DNA of 64,000 nucleotides from Shinella zoogloeoides. Its GTDB lineage: Bacteria; Pseudomonadota; Alphaproteobacteria; Rhizobiales; Rhizobiaceae. Position 1 is the first letter of the stretch, and every line of letters begins with the position of its first letter. A program made the position numbers and the translations under genes. The stretch lies in contig NZ_QNUJ01000002.1 of the NCBI RefSeq assembly GCF_003574625.1, forward strand, positions 434,001 through 498,000. Direction: 5' to 3'. The notes below the pieces were generated by a model. The model was given only the letters and a program-made list of their open reading frames with translations, was not told where the DNA came from and did no database searches. Positions 18,224 to 26,685 of this stretch are shown in pieces.

Positions 18224-19711
18224 TCAGTGCACCGCGGCGTACATGATGCTCTCGCTCGACGCGTCGATGGGCGAGAACTCCTCCACCACCCGGCCCTGCC
18301 TTGCGACGAGGATACGGTCGGAGAGGGAGAGGATTTCCGGCAGGTAGGAGGAAATCACCACCACGGCCAGCCCCTCGTCGGCCAGCCGCTGGATGAGTGC
18401 GTGGATCTCGGCGACCGCGCCGACATCCACGCCCCGCGTCGGCTCGTCGAAGATGATGAGCCGCGGCTTCTGGATCAGCGCCTTGCCGATCACCACCTTC
18501 TGCTGGTTGCCGCCGGAAAGCTCGACGACGCGCGCCTCCCCGCCGATGGAGCGGATAGCGAGCCTGTCCGTCCATTCCTCCGCCAGCGCCTTCATCTCCG
18601 CCATCGAGACGAAGGGGAAGCGGTTCTGCCCGGCCGTCAGCAGCCCGGCATAGAGGTTTTCGGCGATCGACATGTTCTCGAAGAAGCCTTCGAGCTTGCG
18701 GTCCTCGGTGACATAGACGATGCCGTCGGCGACCGCCGGGCCGGGCGTCGCATAGCGCACGGGACGGCCTTCGTATTCGATGGCGCCGCCGCGCAGGAAA
18801 TCGCGCTTGAAGACGCCGGCGACGATCTTGGCCGTCTCGGTGCGGCCGGAGCCGACGAGGCCGAAAAGGCCCGTCACCTGCCCGGCGAAGACCGAGAAGG
18901 ACGTGTTGCGGACGAGCGCTCCCATCGAGACGTCCTCGACCGAAAGCACGCGCTGTCCGGCCGGCCGCGTGTGGGTGCGCGGCGCGAATTCGGTGGCGAG
19001 CTCGCGGCCGACCATCGCCTGCACGATGCGCGCCTGCGTCAGGTCGCCGGCCTTTTCCGTCAGCACCTTCCTGCCGTCGCGCATGACGGTGATGCGGTCG
19101 GACATCTGCAACGCCTCTTCCAGCGCGTGGGTGATGAAGATGATCGCGACGCCCCGGGCGCGCAGGCGGTCGATCAGCGAGAAGAAATGCCGGCGCTCCT
19201 CGGGCGTCAGCGTCGCCGTCGGCTCGTCGAATATAATGACCTTGGCATTCAGCCGCACCGCGCGGGCGATCTCGACCATCTGCCGCTTGGCAGCGCCGAG
19301 GCTGGAGACCAGCGCCGTCGGATCCACGGTGAAATTCAAGGATTGCAGGAACTGCTGCGCCGCGATGGTGATGCCGCGCAGGCGGTTGAACGCCTTTTCA
19401 TGGCCGAGGAACAGGTTCTGCGCCACGGTCATCGAGGGCACGAGGCTGGTTTCCTGATAGACCATGGCGATGCCGCGGCGCAGTGCCTCCGCCGGCCCTT
19501 CGGCCCGCAGCGGCTCTCCCTGATAGAGAATCTCGCCGCCCTCAGGCGGATAGACGCCAGCCAGAAGCTTGCTGAAGGTGGACTTGCCCGCCCCGTTCTC
19601 GCCGAGCAGGGCATGGACCTCGCCCGCCTCGAGCGTGAAATCCACGGCATCCACCGCGACATTGCCGTGGAAGGCCTTGGTCAGCGCGCGCGCCTCGAGG
19701 ATTGCTGTCAT
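18224..19711 (-). CDS. ribose-type ABC transporter ATPase (RbsA-like, two domains)
   Basis: Cytoplasmic energy subunit of 495 residues with two ABC domains. Domain 1: GENGAGKST Walker A (about 38-46), Q-loop VYQETSLV, signature LGAAKRQMVEIA, Walker B IIFDEPTATL, H-loop ITHALEE. Domain 2: GLVGSGRTE, signature LSGGNQQKVVIG, IIFDEPTRGVD and ISSYLPEI in place of the His switch, as in RbsA/XylG. ATGA overlap with the upstream SMP-30-like gene shows coupling. Last structural gene of the importer operon before the LacI gene. Confidence 0.92.
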   Translation of the reverse strand: MTAILEARALTKAFHGNVAVDAVDFTLEAGEVHALLGENGAGKSTFSKLLAGVYPPEGGEILYQGEPLRAEGPAEALRRGIAMVYQETSLVPSMTVAQNLFLGHEKAFNRLRGITIAAQQFLQSLNFTVDPTALVSSLGAAKRQMVEIARAVRLNAKVIIFDEPTATLTPEERRHFFSLIDRLRARGVAIIFITHALEEALQMSDRITVMRDGRKVLTEKAGDLTQARIVQAMVGRELATEFAPRTHTRPAGQRVLSVEDVSMGALVRNTSFSVFAGQVTGLFGLVGSGRTETAKIVAGVFKRDFLRGGAIEYEGRPVRYATPGPAVADGIVYVTEDRKLEGFFENMSIAENLYAGLLTAGQNRFPFVSMAEMKALAEEWTDRLAIRSIGGEARVVELSGGNQQKVVIGKALIQKPRLIIFDEPTRGVDVGAVAEIHALIQRLADEGLAVVVISSYLPEILSLSDRILVARQGRVVEEFSPIDASSESIMYAAVH

Positions 19712-20778
19712 GGCTGGGCCTCCCGGCTCGGGATATCGACGATCTCGCCCGCCCCTTTCAGCGCGACCAGCCGCGCCTGCGGCAGGTCCAGCACCGAGAC
19801 CGCGCCGTGGCGCTGGCCATCCGCGCGCGAATGCAGGCTGGCGAGCGGGCGGAACGCCGCGTCCAGCCGGGCGACGAGGCCATAGGACCGCGCCGGCGCC
19901 CAGGGCTTGCGCACGCCCATCGTGCGCACCCCGCCGCGCTGCAGGGGCTCCAGGAAACTCTCGCCCGAGCGCAGCGCGGGGGCGATCCAGTAATCCTGCG
20001 GCACGGTTGCGATCATGTCGGCGCGGAAGCGGTCCTCGCGCAGCACGAGCTCGATCAGCCGGTTGCGCGGGGCGAAGACCGGCAGCCACCAGCCGCCGCC
20101 CTGCGCCGGCGAAAGCCGGCCCGGATAGCCGGGGATGCGGTCGAGGACCGTACGTGGCCGCTCGCCGCCGAGGGCGACGAGGCGATGGGCGAAGGCTTCG
20201 GCTACCACCGGCGCACCAGCTTCATCGAGCGCCAGCCCGGTCGGGAAGGCGAGCCCGCCCGCGATCCGCTCCGCCTTGCCGCTGGCAAGGTCGAGCCGCC
20301 AGACGGCGCCGTCACGGCGCTTGCGCATCAGCGCCGGCACCCATTCCGTCGCGGCATGGCTGGCCGAGCCCTGCGCGACCAGCAAAGTGCCATCATCGTT
20401 CGCCAGCAGCGCCGTCGCCGAGACGGCGGCGGGAAAGGCTTGGCGCAGATCCCGGCTTGCGCCATCGCGCCGAAGGATCAGGCCGCCATCGGCCAGCGCC
20501 ACGACGAGCCCGCCGCCCGGCAGGGCAGCCAGTGCGGTGATGGGCGCGGCGAAGGTCTCGGCCGGCTTGGCCTCCTTCCCCTCCAGCCGGTAGAGCACGG
20601 GGCCGCCGGTCAGCCAGATCGTCCCCTCGCTGTCCTCGGCGAGATTGTCGGCCTCCGGCAGCGCGGCCACTTGCGCCGCCGTTTCCAGTTGCGTGTTCGG
20701 TTTCCATGCGCCGTCATAGGGCGGGATGGTAACGGCCTCGCCGCGGAACGGGTCGAGCAGGCGGTCGAGGAGCGTCAT
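19708..20778 (-). CDS. SMP-30/strictosidine-synthase-like protein (possible lactonase)
   Basis: Protein of 356 residues with a six-bladed propeller look. Features shared with the SMP-30/gluconolactonase and strictosidine-synthase-like group are GLAFPTGLALDEAGAPVVAEA and PGYPGRLSPAQGGGWWLPVF, where the neighbouring fusion protein has YANGVCLSHDG and GYPDNINRASDGTYWMA. It looks like a diverged paralogue of the C-terminal domain of the fusion protein encoded just upstream. The metal-ligand Glu and Asn are less clear here (EADNLAEDSEGTIWL at about 50 may hold the first), so activity is unproven. No signal peptide is apparent. Start at MTLLDRLLD overlaps the preceding stop as ATGA; its own stop overlaps the ATPase start as ATGA. 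Confidence 0.72.
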   Translation of the reverse strand: MTLLDRLLDPFRGEAVTIPPYDGAWKPNTQLETAAQVAALPEADNLAEDSEGTIWLTGGPVLYRLEGKEAKPAETFAAPITALAALPGGGLVVALADGGLILRRDGASRDLRQAFPAAVSATALLANDDGTLLVAQGSASHAATEWVPALMRKRRDGAVWRLDLASGKAERIAGGLAFPTGLALDEAGAPVVAEAFAHRLVALGGERPRTVLDRIPGYPGRLSPAQGGGWWLPVFAPRNRLIELVLREDRFRADMIATVPQDYWIAPALRSGESFLEPLQRGGVRTMGVRKPWAPARSYGLVARLDAAFRPLASLHSRADGQRHGAVSVLDLPQARLVALKGAGEIVDIPSREAQP

Positions 20779-22913
20779 GCCCTGTCTCCCCAGTAGGAGT
20801 TCCAGCTCGTCCAGTCCGGATCGGCATCCGGCAGGCGGATGCGGCCGATGCGGTTGTTGAGGATGCCGCCGATATAGAGCCAGCCCTTGTGCTCGCGCAT
20901 GGAGGTGACCATCGGATGGGCCGCGCCGCCGAGATCGCCGAGGGTCGCGACGATGGCGCCCGTCTCGTCGAATTTCACCACGCCGCCGGTATTGATGTTC
21001 GGGAAGAGCCAGTCGTCCTGCGGCAGGTTGCGCGTCATGCGCTTGCGCATGGCGGGGTGGCGGAGCGCCAGGTCGAAGCTCGGCGTGCGCATGCCGAGCC
21101 ATGCCATCCAGTAGGTGCCGTCCGAGGCGCGGTTGATGTTGTCGGGATAGCCGGGCATGTCGCGGATCACCGTTTCGAGCCGGCCTTCCTTCGGCCCGGC
21201 GATCCAGTAGCGATGCACCGAGCAGGCCCAGCTTTCGGCGATCAGCAGCGACTGGCCGTCATGGGAGAGGCAGACGCCGTTGGCATAGCGCAGGTTCTTC
21301 AGCACCGTGCGCGTCCTGCCGGTCTTCGGGTCGTGGACGAGGAGGCGGCCGGTCGGCCGGCTCTCGATGGAATCCAGCGCCCAGTCATGGGCATCGTAGC
21401 GCGTGGTGGAATCGGTGAACCAGATCCGCCCGTCCGGGCCAATGTCGCAGTCGTTGGGATCGCGCAGGCGCGCATCGTCAACGATGGAGAAGAGCGAGCG
21501 CCGCGTTTCGGTGGAGAGCTCGCGCACCTCGCCGTCCTTCGCCACGCCGTAAAGGCCCATGGCGCCGACGCAGGAGACGATCTGCCCGTCGCGGGCCATG
21601 GCGAGGCCGAGCGGGAAGCCGCCGATATGGGCGAACACTTCGGAACGGGTATAGTCCGGCGCGAACCAGCGCACGATCTCGCCATGGCGCGTGCCGGCAT
21701 AGAGATTGTCGTCGGCGTCGAGGATCACGTCCTCCGGCCCCTCCACCGTGCCGAGCGCGATGGGCTCGGCCGAGGCCAGCGCATCGTTCAAAGCATAGGC
21801 GGTGCCGGAACCCGGCAGCGCCGACTGGGCGGGCTGCATGGCATGGTGCAGCGGGGCGACATAGACTTCCGACAGCACCTTGTGACGGTTCTTCAGCCAG
21901 CGCACATCGAGAACGATGGCGGCCGCCAGCAGCAGTCCGACGATGAGCTGGCTGGTGCCGGTGCCCGCGCCCATGCGGATGAGGCCGTTGGTGATGAGCA
22001 GCACGACGATGGCACCCATCAGCCCCTTGGCGATGGAGCCGCGCCCGCCGCCAAGGCTGTTGCCGCCGACGACGGCGGCGGTGAGGGCGGCAAGCTCCAG
22101 ACCGAGCCCCGTTCCCGGGCCGACGCCCGAAAGGCGCGCGGCGAAGAGGAAGCCGGCGAGGCCGCAGGCAGCCCCCGAGATGACATAGGTGAGGAAGATC
22201 GTGCGGCGCACGTTGATGCCGACATTGAAGGCCGAACGGCGCGCGCCGCCGACGGCGGTAAAATGCCAGCCGATGCGGGACCGGCTCATCACCAGATGGG
22301 CGATCAGCGCGAAGGCGAGCGCGATCAGCGCGCTGATCGGCTGGCCCCAGACGGCGCCCATGCCGATATGGTCGAACGTATCGTTGAATACCGGCGAGCT
22401 CTGGATGCGCGCGCCCCATGTGGTGATCAGGATGTCGTAGATCGAGCGGCCGATGATGAGCGTGACCAGCGTGGTTAGGAAGGCGCGCAGGCGCAGATAG
22501 CCGACGAGAAAGCCGTTGAGCGCGCCGAACAGCGCGCCGGCCCCGAGCGCGGCGAGGAAGGCCAGCCATACCGGCCCCTCGGCGATATAGATGACGGCGA
22601 GGGTCGCGAAGGCGCCCAGCGCGAAGATGGAGCCGACGGAAAGATCGATGCCGCCGCCGATGATGACGACCGTGAGGCCGAGCACGACGATCAGGAACTC
22701 GCCGAGCTGGCGGGTGGTGTCGAGGAGGCTCGACGGCGCGAAGAAGCCCGGCAGGAGAATGCCGAAGGCGGCCACCACCACGACGAGGAAGGCAAAAGGC
22801 ACGAGATTGTCGGCCCAGCTCTTCGACAGGATTTCGCCCAGGAGGTGATCGGGCACCTTGTTGTAGCGCAGGCGGGTCAGTCTTTCACGAAGCGTCATTC
22901 GGGCCGGTTCCAT
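20775..22913 (-). CDS. ribose-type ABC permease fused to SMP-30/strictosidine-synthase-like domain
   Basis: Single open frame of 712 residues. Residues about 1-345 are a complete RbsC-type permease (many helices; GGGIDLSVGSIFALGAFA and AAVVGGNSLGGGRGSIAKG are the family blocks). A linker of about 40 residues (346-387) follows. Residues about 388-712 form an SMP-30/strictosidine-synthase-like propeller: EGPEDVILDADDNLYAGT, DPNDCDIGPDGRIWFTDS, YANGVCLSHDGQSLLIAES and GYPDNINRASDGTYWMA carry the expected Glu, Asn and Asp positions. No stop or frame change marks the junction. By the usual RbsC topology the C-terminus is cytoplasmic, so the domain could act on the ligand as it enters (inference). 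Start at 22913 is unsure: no good Shine-Dalgarno, and a second ATG is five codons on. Confidence 0.88.
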   Translation of the reverse strand: MEPARMTLRERLTRLRYNKVPDHLLGEILSKSWADNLVPFAFLVVVVAAFGILLPGFFAPSSLLDTTRQLGEFLIVVLGLTVVIIGGGIDLSVGSIFALGAFATLAVIYIAEGPVWLAFLAALGAGALFGALNGFLVGYLRLRAFLTTLVTLIIGRSIYDILITTWGARIQSSPVFNDTFDHIGMGAVWGQPISALIALAFALIAHLVMSRSRIGWHFTAVGGARRSAFNVGINVRRTIFLTYVISGAACGLAGFLFAARLSGVGPGTGLGLELAALTAAVVGGNSLGGGRGSIAKGLMGAIVVLLITNGLIRMGAGTGTSQLIVGLLLAAAIVLDVRWLKNRHKVLSEVYVAPLHHAMQPAQSALPGSGTAYALNDALASAEPIALGTVEGPEDVILDADDNLYAGTRHGEIVRWFAPDYTRSEVFAHIGGFPLGLAMARDGQIVSCVGAMGLYGVAKDGEVRELSTETRRSLFSIVDDARLRDPNDCDIGPDGRIWFTDSTTRYDAHDWALDSIESRPTGRLLVHDPKTGRTRTVLKNLRYANGVCLSHDGQSLLIAESWACSVHRYWIAGPKEGRLETVIRDMPGYPDNINRASDGTYWMAWLGMRTPSFDLALRHPAMRKRMTRNLPQDDWLFPNINTGGVVKFDETGAIVATLGDLGGAAHPMVTSMREHKGWLYIGGILNNRIGRIRLPDADPDWTSWNSYWGDRA

Positions 22914-22919
22914 GGGGGT

Positions 22920-22950
22920 GGAGGAGGCGGGCCGCTGGCCGGCCTCCTCC
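22920..22950 (-). terminator. intercistronic stem-loop after ribose-type binding-protein gene
   Basis: Nine-base arms GGAGGAGGC (22920-22928) and GCCTCCTCC (22942-22950) with further GC pairing inside (GGCC...GGCC). It lies between the binding-protein stop and the fusion-permease start, with no U-tract. Probably an mRNA-stabilising or attenuating hairpin. Confidence 0.5.
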
Positions 22951-22959
22951 CTGTCTTCA

Positions 22960-23988
22960 TTACTTCTTGGCGGCGGCCTCGATGGCAGCCTGGCTCCAGC
23001 ACGTATCCGGCGTCAGGTCCTTCTTCGAACGGGCGATCTCATGCGTATAGAGATAGTTCTTGCTGTCGCCCGGCTTGATGCCGCTCTGGAGCAGGATCTT
23101 GATGGCGGCCACGACGTCCTGCGACTGGCGCGGCAGCTCGCTCGTCACGATAGCTCCGAAGGTGCCGTCCTCGATGAGCTTGCAATCGATCGCTTCGCCC
23201 GAGCCCGTCGTGGCGAGGAAGATCTTGTCCTTGAGGCCGGCATCGCGGATCGCCGAGGCGGTGCCCTGTGCCGTCGCATCCCAGAAATCGACGATGCCGC
23301 AGACGTCCGGGTGCTGCTGCAGGATGGTGGCGGCGGCGTTGCGCGCCGTCGTCGCATCCCAGTTGGAATCCGCGGTGCCTGCGACCGTCCAGCCCGGATT
23401 GCGCTCCAGCACGGCCTGCACGCCGGCCCACTGGTCGAGGCTCGACGAATTCACCTGGTCGCCCTGGATGACGGCGATCTTCTTGGAGGAACTTTCACCG
23501 CAATGGTCGATGACGGCCTGCGTCTCCAGCTCGCCGAGGCGCTTCCAGTCCGAGCCGGCGAAGACGTCGGAGGCGTAGTTCGACGGGTTGTCGAGCTGCA
23601 CGACGAAGATGCCGGCTTCCTGCGCGCGCTTGAAGAGGCGCGAATAGGAGTTGAGGTCCGGCGTCTGGACGATCAGCACGTCCGGCTTTTCGGCCGAGGA
23701 GATCAGGTCGGTGATCGCCTGCGCGCCGGCATCGACGCTCCAGTTGGGGTCACGCGTTTCCCAGATGCCGCCGAACTGCTTGACTTCCTCGCCGATGAAG
23801 TGGTTCCAGCCCTGCGCCAGGTCGAAGCCCATGGTCATGGGCACCATCACCACGCGCTTGCCTTCCAGCGCCGAACGATAGGCCTCGGGGCCGGGATTGG
23901 TTTCCTGCGCCTGTGCGCCGATGGCGGCGCCCGCAAGGCAGGCCCCCGCCAGGACGACGCGCCGGAGTGTCTTTCTCAGATTGCTCAT
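22960..23988 (-). CDS. sugar-type ABC transporter substrate-binding protein
   Basis: Periplasmic binding protein of 342 residues, ribose/galactose-type class (Peripla_BP_4). Signal peptide at about 1-28 (KTLRRVVLAGACLAGAAIGA, cut before QETN). The type I periplasmic fold is visible: KRVVMVPMTMGFDLAQGWNH, LIVQTPDLNSYSRLFKRAQEAG, FVVQLDNPS, KKIAVIQGDQ and GIVDFWDATAQGTASAIRDAG. Ligand unknown; Asp and Asn residues in the FDLAQ and DNPSN loops are where sugars usually bind. Between the two permease genes. Confidence 0.9.
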   Translation of the reverse strand: MSNLRKTLRRVVLAGACLAGAAIGAQAQETNPGPEAYRSALEGKRVVMVPMTMGFDLAQGWNHFIGEEVKQFGGIWETRDPNWSVDAGAQAITDLISSAEKPDVLIVQTPDLNSYSRLFKRAQEAGIFVVQLDNPSNYASDVFAGSDWKRLGELETQAVIDHCGESSSKKIAVIQGDQVNSSSLDQWAGVQAVLERNPGWTVAGTADSNWDATTARNAAATILQQHPDVCGIVDFWDATAQGTASAIRDAGLKDKIFLATTGSGEAIDCKLIEDGTFGAIVTSELPRQSQDVVAAIKILLQSGIKPGDSKNYLYTHEIARSKKDLTPDTCWSQAAIEAAAKK

Positions 23989-24084
23989 GTCATGCCTCCG
24001 CTAGGATGCGCCCCTCTCCGGGCCGCGATTGTTGCCATTGTTCACGGGCATCGGGCCACGCGGCCCTCCGCCCAGAGTTCTTCC

Positions 24085-24133
24085 GCATTTCCGAACGCAA
24101 AACCGCTGCGCACTTTTGCTGGAAATGCTCTAG
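24085..24133. repeat. palindromic repeat element of rhizobial type
   Basis: Nested inverted repeat: outer arms GCATTTCC (24085-24092) and GGAAATGC (24121-24128), inner arms GCAAAA (24097-24102) and TTTTGC (24114-24119), ending in TCTAG. This layout matches, from memory, a short palindrome common between genes in Rhizobiaceae. It runs into the last codons of the permease gene, whose TAG stop is supplied by the element's CTAG end. Confidence 0.6.
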
Positions 24134-25152
24134 ATGTCGCCCTGCTGACTGGTCTGCTCGTCGCGGGGGTTGAGTTGCCCATCGAGGATGATCGCGCCGA
24201 GCAGGATCAGCGCCTTGATGAGATTCTGGTGGATGTTCGGCAGGTTGAGGATGGTCATGCCGTTGAGCAGGATACCGATCAGCAGCGCGCCCACCACCAC
24301 GTTGCGCATGCCGCCCTTGCCGCCGGAAAGCCCGATGCCGCCGATCACCACGACCAGCACCACGTCGTAGAGCAGGGCCGAATTGACCAGCCGCGTGTTC
24401 ATGCTCTGCAGGCTGACGGCGCTCGCCATGCCGGCGAGCCAGGCGAGGAACGCGCTCGCCACGAAGGAGGCGACGATCAGCGGGCGCACCGGGATGCCCA
24501 TGGTGCGCGCGGCCTGGAAATTATCGCCCATCAGGTAGAGGAAGCGGCCCGGCCGCGACCAGCGCAGCAGCACCAGCGCCACCGCCACGACGGCGAGGAA
24601 GACGACGACGTCGAGCGGCAGGCCGAAGATGCGGGCCTTGCCGAGCCAGAGCAGCGTTTCGGCCGTCTCGGGAATGTAGATGACGTCCTGCGAGAGGATC
24701 TGCGAGCGGACGAAGCCGAAGACGAAGGCGCTCGACGCCAGCGTGGCGAACAGCGCCGAGACACCGGCATAGGCCACCATGAAGCCGTTCATCGCGCCGA
24801 GCCCGATGGTGATCGCCGCGACGAGCGCGCTCGCCGACCAGAGCGACCAGCCCGCCTGCAACAGCTGAAGCTGGATGGCGACCGTCACCACCATGATCGA
24901 GACCATGGACAGATCGATGCCGCGCCCGATGACGACGATGCCCATGCCTGCGGCGAGGATGCCCAGCACGGAGACGCTGCGCACGATGTTGAGGAGGTTC
25001 GCCGGCGCGGTGAACCCGTCAAGCGCCACGGCAAAACCGACGAACAGCACCACCGCCATCAGGAGAACGATGGTTTCCTGCGTGAATATCCTGAACAGGG
25101 GTCGGCTAGCTGGCACCTGATGATTTCCGTCTAGAGCATTCGGATCGGGCAC
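24130..25152 (-). CDS. ribose-type ABC transporter permease
   Basis: RbsC-type membrane subunit of 340 residues and first gene of this importer operon. Family blocks: GMGIVVIGRGIDLSMVSIMV near helix 3, and VVVIGGIGLSGGKGGMRNVVVG late in the protein. It pairs with the permease half of the fusion protein, giving a heterodimeric channel. The start at 25152 gives a 24-residue hydrophilic tail before the first helix. The stop codon lies inside a palindromic repeat. Confidence 0.9.
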   Translation of the reverse strand: MPDPNALDGNHQVPASRPLFRIFTQETIVLLMAVVLFVGFAVALDGFTAPANLLNIVRSVSVLGILAAGMGIVVIGRGIDLSMVSIMVVTVAIQLQLLQAGWSLWSASALVAAITIGLGAMNGFMVAYAGVSALFATLASSAFVFGFVRSQILSQDVIYIPETAETLLWLGKARIFGLPLDVVVFLAVVAVALVLLRWSRPGRFLYLMGDNFQAARTMGIPVRPLIVASFVASAFLAWLAGMASAVSLQSMNTRLVNSALLYDVVLVVVIGGIGLSGGKGGMRNVVVGALLIGILLNGMTILNLPNIHQNLIKALILLGAIILDGQLNPRDEQTSQQGDI

Positions 25153-25196
25153 GCCCGCAGATTAAGGTGATACTGCCGGAGCTAACTACCGACAAT

Positions 25197-25206
25197 ATCT
25201 ATAGAT
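25197..25206. promoter_or_regulatory. AT-rich promoter region with ATCTATAGAT palindrome
   Basis: The 100-base gap between the oxidoreductase stop and the importer start holds an unusually AT-rich patch (about 25190-25225) with the perfect palindrome ATCTATAGAT. It is the only place upstream of the importer operon with room for a promoter, so this may be a -10 region or operator. Confidence 0.35.
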
Positions 25207-25252
25207 TTTCTTTTATATACTGAATCGGACAGGTTTTTGCGGGAACGGGGCG

Positions 25253-26251
25253 TCACGCGGAAAATCCATCCATCGTCAAGATCGTCGATCCGGTCGTCGC
25301 GCGCCCTTCGAGCGCGCGATGCGCTTCCGCCGCCGCGCGCAGCGGCAGGCTGGACGCCGCACCGGCGCGAAGGCTTCCCGAGACAAGCCGCGAGAACAAC
25401 GCGGCGCTGCGCTCGCGTCGTTCCTCGGCGCTCGTCAGATAATCGAACACGACGGGCCGGATGGCCGACTTGGACCCCGCCGCCAGATCGGAGATGCGGA
25501 AGCCTTCGATCGGCCCGGATGCCTGGCCGAAGCTCACGAAACGGCCGTGCGGGCGCAGGCAGGCGAGCGAGCCGCGCCAGGTATCCTTGCCCACCGCGTC
25601 AAAAACCGTGTGGCACAGGGCGCCGCCGGTCAGCTCCGCCACCCGGGCGGCAAAATCCTCGCGGCGGTATTCGATCACGGCGTCATATCCGTGCGCCAAA
25701 GCCAGCTCGGCCTTTTCCGTCGAGCCGGCGGTGCCGATGGCGCGCGCGCCGAGGGCGGCAATCCATTGCCCGAGCAGCAGCCCGACCCCGCCGGCAGCGG
25801 CGTGCACAAGAACCGTCTGCCCCGCCTGAACGGGCGCGGCGGTGGACACCAGCACCTGCGCCGTCAGCCCCTTGAGCAGGACCGAGGCGGCCAGCGCCGC
25901 GTCGATCCCCTCCGGCAGCGGGATCAGCCTGTCGGCGGGCATGACCCGCATCTCGCGATAGGCGCCGGTGCGCTCCAGATAGGCGACGCGCTGGCCGACC
26001 GAAAGCGTCTCGACGCCGGGGCCGAGCGCGACCACCGTGCCCGCCGCCTCCGCGCCCGGCACGAGCACGTCACCCGGCCAGGGATAGAGCCCGGAGCGGT
26101 AATAGGTGTCGATGAAGTTGAGCCCCGCCGCTTCCTGGCGGATCAGCACCTCGCCGGGGCCGGGCGTTTCCACCGCAAGCTCCGTCCATTCCAGGACGTC
26201 CGGCCCACCGGGTTGGCGCGCGATGACCGCGCCTGCCTTGATCGCGGCCAT
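25253..26251 (-). CDS. NADPH:quinone oxidoreductase (zinc-free MDR family)
   Basis: Medium-chain dehydrogenase/reductase of 332 residues, quinone reductase type. GroES-like N-terminal half with the signature GLNFIDTYYRSGLYPWP (about 43-59), Rossmann half with VHAAAGGVGLLLGQWIAALG (about 148-167), the AAGGVG motif of QOR enzymes. No zinc-ligand cysteines are seen. Likely a one-electron quinone or reactive-carbonyl reductase using NADPH (family knowledge). It starts three bases after the stop of the AhpD-like gene. Confidence 0.9.
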   Translation of the reverse strand: MAAIKAGAVIARQPGGPDVLEWTELAVETPGPGEVLIRQEAAGLNFIDTYYRSGLYPWPGDVLVPGAEAAGTVVALGPGVETLSVGQRVAYLERTGAYREMRVMPADRLIPLPEGIDAALAASVLLKGLTAQVLVSTAAPVQAGQTVLVHAAAGGVGLLLGQWIAALGARAIGTAGSTEKAELALAHGYDAVIEYRREDFAARVAELTGGALCHTVFDAVGKDTWRGSLACLRPHGRFVSFGQASGPIEGFRISDLAAGSKSAIRPVVFDYLTSAEERRERSAALFSRLVSGSLRAGAASSLPLRAAAEAHRALEGRATTGSTILTMDGFSA

Positions 26252-26254
26252 GTC

Positions 26255-26665
26255 TCAGCTCTCGACCAGGAACTGCGGATCGATCGGCAGTTGCAGCGCG
26301 TTGAGCAGGGCATTGGTCTGCGAGGCCATGCCGATCACTGCCAGAAGCTCGGCGTGCTGGTCCCCGGTCATGCCCTTGGCCTTGGCCGCCGCGGTGTGGG
26401 AATGGACGCAATAGCTGCAGCCATTGGCGACCGACACGGCAATATAGAGCATTTCCTTGACCAGCGGATCGAGCGCGCCGGGCTTGACCATGATGTCCTT
26501 CAGGCCGGACCAGATGCGCTCCAGCGTGTCCGGCTGGTTGGCGAGCGCCCGCCACACATTGTTGACGAAATCGGACTTGCGGGTGGCGCGGATGTCGTCG
26601 AACACCGCCTTGACGCGCGGGTTCGCTTCGGCTTCGGCGTCGGTCCACAGGCGAACGGTACTCAT
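26255..26665 (-). CDS. carboxymuconolactone decarboxylase / AhpD-like protein
   Basis: Small all-helical protein of 136 residues with the AhpD active-site block NGCSYCVHSHTAAA (about 84-97): two cysteines as CxxC and a following His, the peroxidatic/thiol-disulfide site of the AhpD-like fold. The upstream Glu of the proton relay may be in LVKEMLYIAVSVA. Role is likely thiol-based reduction or antioxidant defence; the CMD annotation by fold does not imply decarboxylation. Between an aminotransferase and a quinone reductase, co-directional. Confidence 0.85.
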   Translation of the reverse strand: MSTVRLWTDAEAEANPRVKAVFDDIRATRKSDFVNNVWRALANQPDTLERIWSGLKDIMVKPGALDPLVKEMLYIAVSVANGCSYCVHSHTAAAKAKGMTGDQHAELLAVIGMASQTNALLNALQLPIDPQFLVES

Positions 26666-26685
26666 GGCAAGTCTCCTTTCGGGCG

